64,000 nucleotides of DNA from Kryptolebias marmoratus (GCF_001649575.2 NC_051441.1:11660306-11724305); one strand, 5' to 3'; counted from the stretch's first letter, positions 1 to 45,860 are shown. The notes: a model not told the origin generated them from the sequence alone. Made by a program: numbers and translations.

Positions 1-419
1 TACGTGCAATAAAAAGGAAAACAATCCCTGTTAAAGCTTTACTGCTCCAGTAGGAGAAAAATTCCCCTCTTGGAAATGCAAAAAGAAAAATTAACGCAAA
101 TGTACTGATCAGATTTATTATAAATAAACCTCAATCTCCTACATCACTGGGACTGCCACTGATTTTCATGTTGATTAGAAACTGTTTTTGATGTTGTGAA
201 TAGTTCTGTGTGGATTGGTCCAAAAGGACTTTTCCTAACCTTAAGGATGAGAGACAGCATGTTAGTGTTTCTTCACTGAATCATGTTGACAGTGGTGCTT
301 TCAGACCACAGGAAGTATTAAATACAGTTCCTCTTCTTTTATGTGGCTGCACTGCAAGATCTGTGTCAGATTAGCTGCTTTTATAGGGTCTTTAAAAAAA
401 ATTTCTTAGTATAAAGGGA

Positions 420-605
420 ACCATCTGTGAAACAGTAGACAGATTTTAGTGAGACTTTCATAAAGTGATCACTGAATGCACATTTACAACCCAATAACCT
501 TTGAATTCAACCCAATTCAAGTTAGCTGCCACAGGTAATCAACACAAGTCAGCGCAAAAAAAGGCTACGACTCAGTCCATTTTACAGTTAATATACAGTT
601 AGTGA
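420..605 (+). repeat. R1 repeat, partial copy
   Basis: Matches the 5' half of R1: AGTGAGACTTTCATAAAGTG, ATCACTGAATGCACATTTAC, AGTTAGCTGCCACAG and a CTCAGTCCATTTTACAG block. It lies just beyond the probable fam20c polyadenylation site. Confidence 0.6.
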
Positions 606-866
606 AGTTATCATCTTCTTTAAAAAGTTCCTTCAGAAACTTCTCCGAACAGTTTGATTTCTGTATAAGGACTCAGTCAGGATCCATTTTGCACCACAGT
701 CAGCACTGGATCAGCAGCAGTGCTTCTTCAGCACCACGGACAGCGAAATGTTCCCTCCATGCCAGCTTTATGACAACACAGACGTTCCAGCCTCTTCTCA
801 CGTCTCAAACAATCAGAAATAACACCTCCAGTCCCACACAGGAAAAAAGCTGTCCTCGCTTTTGTT

Positions 867-884
867 TTTATTGCACACTTTAAT
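867..884 (-). terminator. candidate polyadenylation signal of fam20c
   Basis: On the minus strand ATTAAA (884-879) and AATAAA (872-867) stand close together. They are followed 20-40 bases downstream by a T-rich then GT-rich tract (GCTTTTTTCCTGTGTGGG), the classic layout of a vertebrate cleavage and polyadenylation site. A second AATAAA on the minus strand at 119-114 is an alternative distal site. Confidence 0.45.
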
Positions 885-1759
885 CATTTAGTAAACAGAT
901 CTTCACAGTAACAATGCAAGAGCAGAAAACAGAAGCAAATTACTGTGCAGTGCAGCTTATCAGATCCTCAAAATATTTATATGTATTTACACTGAAAATA
1001 TATAAAAACAGGAAAAAGAAACAGTGCCCATGGGTTTTCCTGTGTTTGGATGGGACATTTGAACCTTTAACTTCCCCCTAAAGCACTTTTTAAACTTGAC
1101 TTTACACCGTTTGTAGCTCTGCGAATCCTGTTAATACTGCCAACCTGAACACATTCAAGTACTGCTCTTCTGCCATTGCACAGATACTGGATCAGCAAAT
1201 ACACAGGACTCTTTGGAGGAAAAATAATAAAAAAAAGAAAAATTGCACTGGTACCACTTGTAGAATCTCCAAAATTAAACAGCTTATTTAAAAAAAAAAT
1301 CATCTGAACATATAAATCATTCAAAGGAATGTTAGTTTCAGCAGGATTCAAATCCCAAAGTGTTTATGAGGATGAATACTGTGTTTCGTAGTTTATAAAA
1401 CATCCTGAAACCAAAGCAGGAAATGAAATGTATAGCAGAAGTGGAATTCTTTTGGTTTACCAATAAATAGTTTCTAAAGAAACAGTACAGAAACTAACAT
1501 TTTAACTTGCATAAACTTTAAAATTACATCATAGCACATCAAACTAACTGCTTCAGGTCTGCTTTTCTGAATGAATCATTTAAAAAAAGAAGATCTTAAT
1601 GAATTAACTCACACAAGTCTGTAAATATGGTTTATAGTCAAGAAAATTAGATATTTGTGTATGTGTGTGTGAGTGCGTGTGTTGGCTTTACTGCATGTAG
1701 TGCAAAATAAACCTCCAGGAGAAATTAGGAAATAAAAAGTAAAAAGCAATGCAGAGTTT

Positions 1760-1863
1760 AAAGTGAGAGTTCAGATCTGTGGACAATTAACATCTTACCT
1801 GCTGTAGATAGCTCTGTGTTTATATATTGAAGTTGATTTGAACTGTCCCTTTAAGTAAGGCAA
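1760..1863. repeat. R2 arm fragment
   Basis: Carries GAGAGTTCAGATCTGTGGA, then CATCTTACCTGCTGTAGATA and ends GAACTGTCCCTTTAAGT. It lies within the probable fam20c 3' UTR. Confidence 0.55.
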
Positions 1864-2545
1864 AGTGAAAATACTGTTTGCATTAAAGTGTGGATGACTC
1901 ATTCTCAGATTGAAGCTGTTTAGAAGTAGGTTGTAAAAACGATTATTCGATGTGACCCACTCTAGGTCTGAGGCAAAATAAAAAAAAATAAAGACAGACC
2001 AAAAAGAGGACCCACGTTCTGTTTACAGCATATTCTCCTGGTTATTTTCAGGTCGCACCTCATCTTTGAAACATTCAGTGAAAACAATGAATCTCAACAT
2101 GTTTAACAAATAGAACAGAAACATTTTCAGTCTTGTGATACCTTGTGATAACTGATAATAAAGCTTATTGTCTGACCAGACGCTGCTCAGTCAACGATGC
2201 ATTTGGTTATGATTCTTATATTAAAACAAAACAAGCAGGACCAATAATCAAACCCAGCAGAACTCCCTTTATGTCTCTTACAGATCAAAGAAAAATATGG
2301 CTGTACCTGACAAATATAGATCCTCTCTGTGTAAACACAGTCTGTTGTGGAATTAGTGGACTGTTGTTGTTGGTTTATAAACACAGTTTAAAGCAGTTCC
2401 TATGGAGGCATTGATGGCAGTCTTGGAATTCACTGAATTCAGCTTGATATCAGACGAGGGATTCTTGGTCTAACCCCAAAAAGGTCAAACAGCCACAGAT
2501 GTGTGGTCCATGTTTCAGTGTTGTCACCCTGAAGTGTCCCCCTCA

Positions 2546-36589
<34,044 letters not shown>

Positions 36590-36887
36590 GGCTATTTCTC
36601 TTTTCCTCTGACACGAAACGAGCTTCGCGGCGCTGACACCGATGTCCAATTGTTGCTATGAAAAGGCGAAGAGCTGCAGCTTATGTGAGAAACTCCGTCA
36701 TGTTGGACAGCCTCGGAGCGCACCACACCGGTCCCAGACAGGTGAGCGCATTGTTGGAAGAAAAGCCGGACCGGGACAGGGTGTCAGGAGGACGGGGGAC
36801 TGGGTAAATGTTGGAGGAAGTGTGAGAGACAGGAGTGGGGTCCCGTTAAACGCATCGAAAGCAGCGCAGACAGTCAGACGTGTCTTT

Positions 36888-36910
36888 AAAAAAAAAAAAA
36901 AAAAAAAAAA
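36888..36910 (+). repeat. poly(A) run of 23
   Basis: An uninterrupted run of 23 A about 300 bases upstream of the fam20c start codon (poly-T on the gene strand). It may be promoter or 5' UTR. Confidence 0.95.
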
Positions 36911-37038
36911 GTCACACAGACAGCCAAAGCTGTCCAAGCGTATTCAGGATAAATTCATGAGCAAGACAGGAGAGACAAAGGAGAAGAATCCGCCACAAAT
37001 TGAAGAGGTCATCAGAAAGATGCTCGGATGCTGCCCCA

Positions 37039-37067
37039 CTTCTTCTTCTTCTTCTTCTTCTTCTTCT
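37039..37067 (+). repeat. (CTT)n microsatellite
   Basis: About nine and a half perfect CTT units, equal to GAA/AAG on the fam20c strand, 450 bases upstream of the start codon. Confidence 0.95.
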
Positions 37068-37263
37068 GGTCTGTCTGACAGCAGCTCCGGCAGGTGTTCT
37101 GGTCCTGGTCGTGATTCGGGTCCTTCCTCCCTTTCACGCTGCCTTGTCTTCACCTCGGAGGGCTCGCATCCAGGGTGGGTCTGTTAAATCTCAGGATCGA
37201 AGACATCTGAGCCCAGCCTCGGTGGCGTCATGAGGAAGAGATTGGCTGCGTCTGCACATACGA

Positions 37264-37266
37264 GCA

Positions 37267-37309
<43 letters not shown>
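37264..37309 (+). repeat. (CAG)n trinucleotide repeat upstream of fam20c
   Basis: Twelve perfect CAG units from 37271 to 37306, flanked by interrupted CAG/CAA units (CTG on the fam20c strand), about 0.7 kb upstream of the start codon. No convincing reading frame uses it. Confidence 0.95.
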
Positions 37310-37310
<1 letters not shown>

Positions 37311-38049
37311 TGTGACATGAGAGGGGAGGCTGCAACTCCCCTGACCGCCGCCAGAGGGCGCCGGCGCCGCCCCACGCACGGTCCTGCATGCTACTTCATT
37401 ACAGAGGACGGGAGTGGACTGATTCTTAAAGTTGGACCGTGAAGGGTACTTAAGGATGAGAAAAGAAAGTGTCCTAAAGCTGGGGAAACAGTTGCTTCAT
37501 TCTAATCTGACAGATGAGCGAACTGGTTTATAAGTGTCTCCTAAAGCAGCGGATCCCAAACTTTTCAGTAAAATAACAGTGACAAAGGTGTGTGAGGCCA
37601 TCTGTTGGCTGTTTAAACATCCAAAAATGCTAATGACTCTCTAAAATAAGGACATAATGACAACACAAACAGTCTTAACATCCTTTATGCTATTTTTTAA
37701 ATCAATTTATGGTCTTGTGTTTCAAGTTTTTCTAATGAATATGGTGCGAATAAGTCTTTTATTGTGAGTTGATATAGGACCTCTACTTGATGTCGAGTGA
37801 CCCACATTGGGGTCCCGACCCCATCTTTGGGAATCATTGTCCTAAAGCATACAGTCTTCTGATCGGATGGTCAGAGGTTTGAGTCCCAGGCCCAGCAGTG
37901 TATCAAAGTGTGGGGCAAGATGCTGTACCCCCACCACCACCCACCGATATGCTTATCAGTGTATGAGTGGGAATAATAAAGTGGTGCATACAGTGTCTAA
38001 AAACCTTTAACAGAAAGCCCCGTATGAGCGTTTGTTTGTTTATTGTTGT

Positions 38050-38224
38050 GCGCTGCTGAAGCCAAAAGGCAGTGATGTTTTAGCCTGTCTGCGTGCGTGT
38101 TTGTTTGTCTGTAGCAAGTTATCTCATGAACCAGTGGGACACATTTAATGAAACTCTTCAGTAATCACTGAATGCACATCTACAACTGATTAACTTTCGG
38201 ATTCATCCACATCTAAGATGAAAA
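38050..38224 (+). repeat. R1 5' half
   Basis: Carries CCAAAAGGCAGTGATGTTTT, TTATCTCATGAACCAGTGGG, TCACTGAATGCACATCTACA and AACTGATTAACTTTCGG. It is truncated before the palindrome, by an A-run. Confidence 0.7.
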
Positions 38225-38394
38225 AAAAAAAAAAGAAATCATTATAGTGATTCAAATTGTTGCTGTATTTTGAGCTTTTCCGCTGCACCATATTTGTGTC
38301 AGGTGATTACCTGCAAAGACATCTGAGGTCAGATGTCTGTCTGTGTTGGAACGCTGCAGGTTTGTTGTTGTTGTTTGCAACTTGACTTGTTTTC

Positions 38395-38530
38395 ACTCTG
38401 GAGTAAGCCCAAGTCTGGCTAGCTGTTAGTTGACTCCTATACAAAAAAATTCTCCCTGATTCTCCAAATCATCGACTGTTATCTACTGCAGGTAAGATAC
38501 CGAGTGCTGACAACCTCTCACCAGAAATCA
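38395..38530. repeat. R2-related arm fragment
   Basis: Contains TGGCTAGCTGTTAGTTGACT, ATTCTCCAAATCATCGACTG and CTACTGCAGGTAAGATACC, resembling the R2 right arm. Confidence 0.4.
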
Positions 38531-39129
38531 CTTTTAAAAAATCCCGTTAACATGTGGCTAATCAAACATGTGAATGTGTTTCTCTTATCTTCCAGAGCCC
38601 ACAAGATGCTGACTTTTAGCTTCAGAAGTTGTCAGAATTCAAACTGAAAGGATTAGTCTGATTAATTGTCTGATCAAAGCTCACAGAGGACAAGTCAAAC
38701 ACTGTGATTGACTTGATTTAATCAACTTTTAGTCATTAAAGTCATTAAATACAACAACCTTTTGGCCTCCTGGGGCAAAGAATAGCTCCCTTTGTTTTGG
38801 GGCTTTCTAACTTTCACAAGCCTGTGTACAATAAGAGAAGATGAAAATCTCAAAAGGCATACTTTAACAGCTTAAAGTTGAAATAAACTGCATATTGAAT
38901 CTCCTCTTTATACTCTATTTTAAACAGAAACTGTTTTTAAACCCTAATTCTAATTAAAAGGTTTCTAATCAGTTCAATTATCGTCCTCGAACATTATACC
39001 TCAATTTTAGGCCATTTTGCCGTCCAAACACACCCACACTTCTCCTCAGAGGTTATTTACTTTATTTCCTGATAAAGTGCAAACAGTGTTCATGTGAACT
39101 GCAGGAACAGAAAACATCAAAAGCAATTA

Positions 39130-39430
39130 CTGCAGTTGGCACTTATGATTGGGCTGGACTACATTTCTGTCTAACTTGAATGAAATGAATAGCACTTTAA
39201 AATCTGTGGAGTTTCAGTTTGCCAAGGGCGAGGCTTTTTGCCTGCCAAAGAAAAAAGAAAACGGCAAAAAGGCTTTTTAAACGTTTTGTATTTAGCTCAG
39301 TCAAATTAAAGTTCTGTAATTAGCAAAATATGCATATTTCTTTGGCTTGTCTGGGCTCGCTTTTGCACGACTCGCCGTGCAAGCCCAACTGGAAGAGCTT
39401 TTCTTGGCTTCGGCTCGTCCTCCCATAGGT
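39130..39430. promoter_or_regulatory. candidate conserved regulatory block
   Basis: Repeat-free block about 2.5-2.8 kb upstream of fam20c exon 1. It has GTAATTAGC, an octamer-like ATATGCATATTTC, TTTGCCAAGG and TTGGCTTGTCTGGGCTCGC motifs. It could be a fam20c enhancer. Inference only. Confidence 0.3.
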
Positions 39431-39874
39431 GTCGAGTTGAGGTCTGTGCTGCTGGAAGATTTGTTCCTCTAAATAAAACAGGATCTTAAAGTTAACATGC
39501 TAACTAAATGTTTTCCCAAAGGCAAGATGGACAAAAAAAAAAATCCACTAAAACAAAAAAAGCATTGCACAGACATGTCCGAATCTTCTGACACCAAAAA
39601 GGCATAATTTGCAGCAGCACAAGAAAGAAAGAAAAATGTTATTCACATGTGAAGAAAAACACATTTTACTGTGGGATCTGTTTGCTTCTGCAGGTGTAAA
39701 ACAGTTGCTTTTAGGATATAGTGTGTGTTGATGGTGAGCAGAGACCTGAGCTCATCTTCAGACATATTTTAGACTGCGTGAGTAAAGATTCAAAGCAGAC
39801 GCAGTTTCAAAAACTTCAGGACAGTTTCCATTATTTTAAACCTCTAAACTGCCATCATTTTAACATTAGTCCAG

Positions 39875-39998
39875 CAGAATGATACTCCTGGATGGACATC
39901 TACAACTGACAGCAAAACCAAACACAAAAATGTCTTTAACTCAGTTAATTTGACAGATATTGAACTATAATTTGGTGTGGTAGTAGCTGAGAGTCATC
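39875..39998 (+). repeat. R1 internal fragment
   Basis: Contains GGACATCTACAACTGACAGC, CAGTTAATTTGACAGATATT and GTGTGGTAGTAGCTGAGAGT. It lies about 40 bases upstream of a full R1 copy in the same orientation. Confidence 0.6.
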
Positions 39999-40036
39999 TC
40001 ATTATTTACCATTAACTAATGGAGTCAACGCTTACT

Positions 40037-40464
40037 GTCTGTTAGCAAAATATCTCATGAACCACTGGATGAATTTCAATGAAACTCTCAGAAATTAATT
40101 ATTGGATGCACTTCTGCAACTGATTAACATTCAGAGTCAGTTTAATTCAAGATGGCTGCCACAGCCATCTGACTTTAGGAAACACAAAAATGATAATAAC
40201 TCAGACAATTTTACAGATATTAAGCTAAAATCTGGTGAGGTAGTAGCTGAGAGCCATCCTCAACACACACTCTAAGCACTAACATGTCTCACGAGATTCA
40301 TGCAATATCACATGAGACTGCACAGAACACCATTTCCAAGGTTTGACCCAAATGGCTATCATATCATATCATCATTTTTTTATCATAAAATGATTTTACT
40401 TTGAAACTCTGGTATGAAAGAAAGAATAAAATGCATTCTTTTAAGGAATACTGGGCCTTTATTT
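40037..40464 (+). repeat. R1 repeat copy, full length (about 428 bp)
   Basis: Used here as the reference copy. It runs from GTCTGTTAGCAAAATATCTC through CAAGATGGCTGCCACAG and GGTGAGGTAGTAGCTGAGAG to GCATTCTTTTAAGGAATACT and GGGCCTTTATTT. It has no open frame. The family is unclassified by me. Confidence 0.8.
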
Positions 40465-41400
40465 AATAAGCTTTGATTCAAAGACTGAATCATTTGATTC
40501 TTCAAATAAAGAAAGGAATGAAACAGAGAAAAAAGACACAAATAAACTCATACTATGGATTCCAGTCTGGTTTGGAATCCACTAATAAATATTTTTGTGT
40601 CTGTGAGTCTGAAAGTTTGACCCCGGGGCTTGTCTATACCTCAGGTTGGAAGTTCAACTCCACTTTTTCACCCTCAGTGATGACAAACTAGTCTGCAAAG
40701 ACAAAGTTATAAAACACTGCAGACCAATAACTTTCACACCAGATGAAGGCAAAACATGTGTCTGATCCAATAAATCAGACACATTTCCTAAGGGAGCCAT
40801 GGTTGAAGAATTATGACATGTTTTTATGACTGTCTTCCATAAAAAAGCAGTAAATTCCATCAGATTGGGCTCTGATGAGCCTCATGATTTATTAACAGGT
40901 AATTTTAAGATGAAACATAAGTGGATGTGCAAATATTTCATGAGTACAGAAGGTATAATTGGAGAATAATTGGATCAGGAAAATGTTTTTAAATGGAGTG
41001 TCAGTGGGTACAGCAGGCTGGATAAAAGAAAAGACTGAATTAGTGACTGAAATGGAGTTAGGGGAAATGGGTGTGAGGGTGAGTAATGACACATTTATTC
41101 ACTTGACTGAGAACAAGCTGAAAATGGACTTCTTTGGGAATATGTAGTGGGACATAGTGTGAAAAGGACACACTGCTACTGTGGTGTCTGTGATTTGGTG
41201 AAAAGGAAATCCATATTTGAACAGTGTAAGATCTGTTGTGGCTCAGAAATATGAGTACATTATTAAAAAAGAGTTGTAATTGTGGAAAATATAGAGGTTG
41301 GGGCTTTAATTTGTGGCTATAAATTCAGCATATTTCAGTGTCATGTACTGCTCAAAGTAATGTTTATTGGACTATGATATATGTAGTAAAGAGAGTTCTG

Positions 41401-42010
41401 ATATTTTGAAGTGGGGTTCTTTGGAAAAGATCAAATAGGACTGGTATCATCTTAAAACAACTCCAGTTTTAATTTCTTAGTTTATTTACCAAGAACAGTG
41501 CACGTTAAAGCCGCAAACGAGTCAAAGTTAGCCAAAAGGCTACTTTTCATCTGCTGTTCATGAACAGGTGTGACAAAAGCTTTATCAAAACAGAATACAA
41601 AATGATGACATCAATGTCAGTAACTCGATTTTCTAAACCTTTTCATCGCTGTTAGTTTCACATTGCATGCTTGTTTATGTACATAAAAGTCTGTGGTTGT
41701 TTGCTAGTGCTTTTGACGCCAACAGCAGCCTGAGGCATTTCCTGCACAAATATTCAAACATTTCTGTCAGAATAAATGCTTAGTGTTAAATTGCTGGCAT
41801 CGTAAATGTCTACAGTAGTGTTTGCATGAACGGCTATGATAGTTCTGAGATTGGAGTGGTCCACTTTAAATGTTTCCTCGGACTAGCCATTAACTCACCA
41901 GTCCAGTCAGAGTTTATTCTTTACTTCTCCAAACTGAAGCTGTTCAAGAGCTTTCTACAACAGGTAAGATATTCACTGTGGACAGAGTTCTACTTTACAA
42001 GATCAGAACG
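41401..42010. repeat. R2 inverted-arm element
   Basis: Left arm GAAGTGGGGTTCTTTGGAAA and AAAACAACTCCAGTTTTAA. Right arm CAGTCCAGTCAGAGTTTATT, CTCCAAACTGAAGCTGTTCA and CTACAACAGGTAAGATATTC. Confidence 0.7.
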
Positions 42011-43502
42011 ATCGTTTTAATGTTACAGTGTTTCAGGGAATCACAGAGTGAAGAAAGCTCAGCGAAGACAGCAGGCCGTGACCTTGAACTGAAGCAACAG
42101 AAACGTGGTTTCTGTGACTGCATGCGTGGCCATGGATGGGCTGTTTCCAAAGCAGACATGACAGCTACGGCAGCTGCTGACCCATCTGTCATCTGAGTGC
42201 TCGGTTGCTGAACTTTCATCTGTCCATCATTCACTCGTCAGCTGACACTGTAGTTGACACCTTATTGTTACTCAAGGTCCCAATTTATACCGCCATCAAA
42301 GGCCAGATGACAGATGTCTCTTCTTTATTTATTTTTTTTCCCTCTCACTTTCTAACTTTTAGCATCAAACAAGCTCAGTTCAGTACGAGGGAGGATTTTT
42401 AAAGAAAGATGGAGTTTCTGTAGTGGCACATGCTGTCCGTCTCGTGTTCCCTTAGTTTATCTCAGTTTTGTCTTCATGTATTCCTCTGAGTTCTATAGCT
42501 GCATGATTTAGGATCCTGCTGGGAAGTACTCCTCGGTTGTCTGCCCAAGTAGAAAAGAAGCAGATGATGTAACATGACAAAAGTGTGCTTTACAAGCCAT
42601 GCTGTGTTCACCATCCCTGCTGACAGACTGATAATAGTATGTATAGCAAAAAGGAATCATCCAGTCTTCTTTTTACTGTTTTCTTCTTGATTTGACAGTC
42701 TGCGAGGGGAGAAGTGTTGCGAAATTAACATACTAAATCATATACATGAGATAAATCTGTTTTTTAATTTTTTTTATTTTAATAGATGATTTGTTTTCAT
42801 ACTGACAGAAATAAGAGGAACAAAAGTGGACTCAGCATGTGATACTTTTTCTTCTTTGGTTTGTGAACCGTTAAGTCACATGTTTTAAGTAAACTAACAT
42901 CAAGTGCATCTAAAAGTAAAAGGAAAGGGAAACAAAGGGTATTAAGTTTTGGAGGAGAGGATAGTATTATTCCACTGTAGGTCCCATCCTTTTAATGCCA
43001 ACCTTTTTTTACATTGGCACTTCTCCGACATGTCTTTGTCACAAATGAAAAAAAATCCCACAAGCCTCTTCTATTTTTGTTTTATCTTTTGATTGAACAT
43101 CTTGAACTCTCTTTATTGTCCATTGTCCACATTGCTTAAGAATGGTCTGGCTGTTTCATCTTGATATTAGAGCAAAGATGGCATAAAAGAATCACTTTGT
43201 TTTTCATTAAATCTTCTAAAGATGCTGCATTAACATGGTGTCACGCGGGAACAACCTAGGCTTTGGATCTTTACAGCTATTCACCATTTTGAGGCTGGAG
43301 CTTGCTGGTTATTATGCTTCTAACAAAAATCTGTTGTAACCTCTTTTCACTTGAGGGTATAGGACAAAGAGATTGATCATTACAGATCGGGCTCCTCGCT
43401 CACAATGCATAATGTTTAACAGGAAAATAACAACTGCTGAGAATCAAATTCAGCGGCTTAAAAGGATAATTTAACAATCTTTTTCCAAAGCAATGCCAAC
43501 TA

Positions 43503-43850
43503 GAACTGCAAGCAGTTATCATCGGGGTCCAAGACCCTTGTCATGTGTACCTCCTCCAACATCTACCCCACCAATCATCCGAGGACTTGTTAAAGCTCTG
43601 GCTTGCAGAATCACAAGTCATTATTTTGTTCCCTATTTGTGTCTTCAAGCTACTAATAGAGTTTGAAGGTTAGTTTACTTTGCAGCGTGCCCCTTCCAAG
43701 TATAAAAGCCAGCTATTTTCCTTTGTTCGGGGTCAAAAAAGTGTCTTTAGAATGACATAATTAGAAAAAAGTGTATCAGTGGAACATATACCGTTTGCTT
43801 TACCATGCCATTGCTTTGCAGCCGTGGGCTTGGACCCCTAATAACAGCCT
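43503..43850. repeat. possible interspersed repeat
   Basis: Begins CTAGAACTGCAAGCAGTTATC with GGGGTCCAAGACCC and ends near GCAGCCGTGGGCTTGGACCC, with related GGGTCCAAG/CTTGGACCCC motifs facing each other. This suggests a repeat with loosely inverted ends. No coding content. Confidence 0.35.
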
Positions 43851-44149
43851 AACAGTGGCAGAGGACAGGCCTGATGTCGCTTGCTGTTGCAGAGTCCTTT
43901 GTTTCAGCAAGGTTATTGGTAAGCTCGGTCTCTGTGGCAATATGCTGTCATATTAGCTCCCTGCATGTCAGAATGGGATGTCTCAGAGGGAGATCACAGG
44001 CTGTCTCTGCTCCAAACAGAGCTGAAGCTGGATCACTGCTCAACCAAACAGAAGTAATCTGCATGAGTGAATAATGATGATACTGTTAGTGAGGTGTCAC
44101 TTTTAATAACATGCTTTGGATGTTGGCTTGAGCTTGTCAAACAGAAGAT

Positions 44150-44835
44150 ACAGAGATATATTGCTTGTTATAAATAGCTTTCTGAACAGCCTCAGATTGG
44201 AGTTTAATTCTGACAAGACTGATGAACTAAAGGCTAGTCAGAGAATCCCACTACAGAAGATGTGTCGAGAAAAATATTGTTGAGATCCTACTGTTTAGCC
44301 TTTTCTTTACAAGCCAATTATCATGTGAACGCTGAATCATCATTCACACTACTTGTTTTTCTAGCTAGCCTTTTGCTACTTTTAGCTTTTACCTAACAAT
44401 TTTCTACTATTAGCTTATAGCTAGCCATTGCTGCTTTTGAATACTTTTAGTTAGCCTTTTGCTACATTTAGTTTACCCTTTGCTACATCTAGGTTTTAGC
44501 TAGCCTTTTTCTACCTTTAGCTTCTAACCAGTGTTTGACTTCTTTTAGCTAACATTTTGCCACTTTGGGCATTTAGCTAGTATTTTGCTTCTTTTAGCTT
44601 TAACAAGTCTGTTAAAACTTTTGCAATAATGTGCAACAAAGTCGTTCAGCACTCAGCATTCCCACTACAGTTCTGCATAAAATCCAGTTCCTCTTATTTA
44701 ACATGGCTTCCCTAAAAGTTTACCCACACCACCCATTATATTGCTGCTGGCTGTCATAAGTTAGTCATCTGCAACAGGTAAGATATTATTTATTCGTAAC
44801 CTTTTCATAGAACCCCTCTTTCAAAGATCTGCACT
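44150..44835. repeat. R2 inverted-arm element with internal minisatellite
   Basis: Left arm CTGAACAGCCTCAGATTGGA and GTTTAATTCTGACAAGACTG. Right arm CATCTGCAACAGGTAAGATA and TCGTAACCTTTTCATAGAAC. The interior is the degenerate TAGCTAGCCTTTTGCTAC array annotated separately. Confidence 0.65.
44345..44605 (+). repeat. degenerate tandem repeat, unit about 25-35 bp
   Basis: Variants of TAGCTAGCCTTTTGCTACTT and TTAGCTTTTA follow each other about seven times. Similar, more decayed tracts occur at 11540-11700 and 29640-29790. Confidence 0.6.
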
Positions 44836-45584
44836 ATTTTTTTAAATGTAAAAAAGTTCGAGAGGTGAAAATACTGTCATGTGAGTTATTTAGGTAAAGT
44901 TTAAATGCTTTGCTGCACAACCTCATAACCCATGCTGCACTGTTCTACAAACCAGCCAGTTTTAGCTGCACTGGATCGAAGTGACCAACAAATACCTCTG
45001 TTTTTATAAACCAAAAGGATTGTTTAAAGGGTTCCTTGTGATACTTTGTATTTTCAGTTAGAAAGGACACTGTGCTCTGCCACCCATTGGGATGAGATAA
45101 CCTGGGGAGACTTTTACCTACACTCCTGGGTTAGACTGACATTTTGTGGGTCATCAACCAGGAAAACAAGTCTTGTGATGATGTGGCACTCTCCACACTG
45201 ATTTACGTGTTGCTTGCAGTGAAGTACACGAGTGTAACAGAGTAACAACCGGCTCTCACCTCCTCCTCTTGACTCTGGCTGGTATAACACAATGTTTGTT
45301 ACACAACAGTTTGGCAAGGCTCGGCATCACAGGCCACATCCTGTTACTGGCCTGCTCCCACTCGCTTGTTGACACACAGGTCACTGCAGGGCATTTGCTA
45401 TGCCTCTTAAATTCAGACATAAAAAGGCATGACAGACACTCAAATATAGTGAGTAATAGGCATTTCTCTTCCCATTACAGAGCCACTGTGTGTTTGATGG
45501 CATGTCTCCTGTTATGTTTGGCTTTGACTTTGCATCCTGGAAGCCCATAATTAGACAGCACCGGATTCTGCCATGGAAGGATGA

Positions 45585-45860
45585 GGTTAAAGAGTGGGAG
45601 GGACTGGCCTGTTTTGCTCTGTGGTTTTCACAATGAGGAGTGTTGGGGCTTAATTACAGGAGTGACACCCCCGCTGGACCTCCATGACACATTTCCTGTG
45701 ATTATAGGAAATGATCCTTATTGATCGGAAGAAGAGGGGAAGAGTCATGTTTAATTGCATTAGAATAATTGCTTATTGATGGGCCTGGCGAGAGCGCCGT
45801 CCCTAATGATGAAGCTGCAGCCTGTCAGGTGTGAAACTTGTTTATGCCACGATGACCAGG
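45585..45860. promoter_or_regulatory. candidate conserved regulatory block
   Basis: A GC-richer block in AT-rich surroundings, free of repeats, dense in short motifs: GGGGCTTAATTAC, TGTTTAATTGCATTAG, AATAATTGCTTATTGATGG, TCCCTAATGATG (homeodomain-like cores) and CAGGTGTGAAA (E-box/T-box-like). This is the texture of a developmental enhancer, about 9 kb upstream of fam20c. Inference only; conservation not tested. Confidence 0.3.

Larger units (their letters stand above)
850..2545 (-). other. fam20c: probable fam20c 3' UTR
   Basis: This is the AT-rich, gene-free stretch directly downstream of the fam20c stop on the minus strand, ending at the first strong polyadenylation signal (867-884). No coding exon is visible on either strand. 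It includes an R2 repeat fragment at about 1760-1863. The UTR extent is an inference from the signal; transcript data would settle it. Confidence 0.4.

Noticed and set aside
36642..37187. 181-codon open frame on the plus strand opposite the fam20c promoter
   Set aside because: It is built from the poly(A) (polyLys) and CTT (polySer) repeats, starts in the fam20c 5' region, and has no recognisable domain. Best explained by repeats and GC content.
37261..37312. CAG array as a polyGln- or polySer-coding exon
   Set aside because: Short frames on both strands contain it only because repeats lack stops; no splice sites or conserved flanks support an exon.
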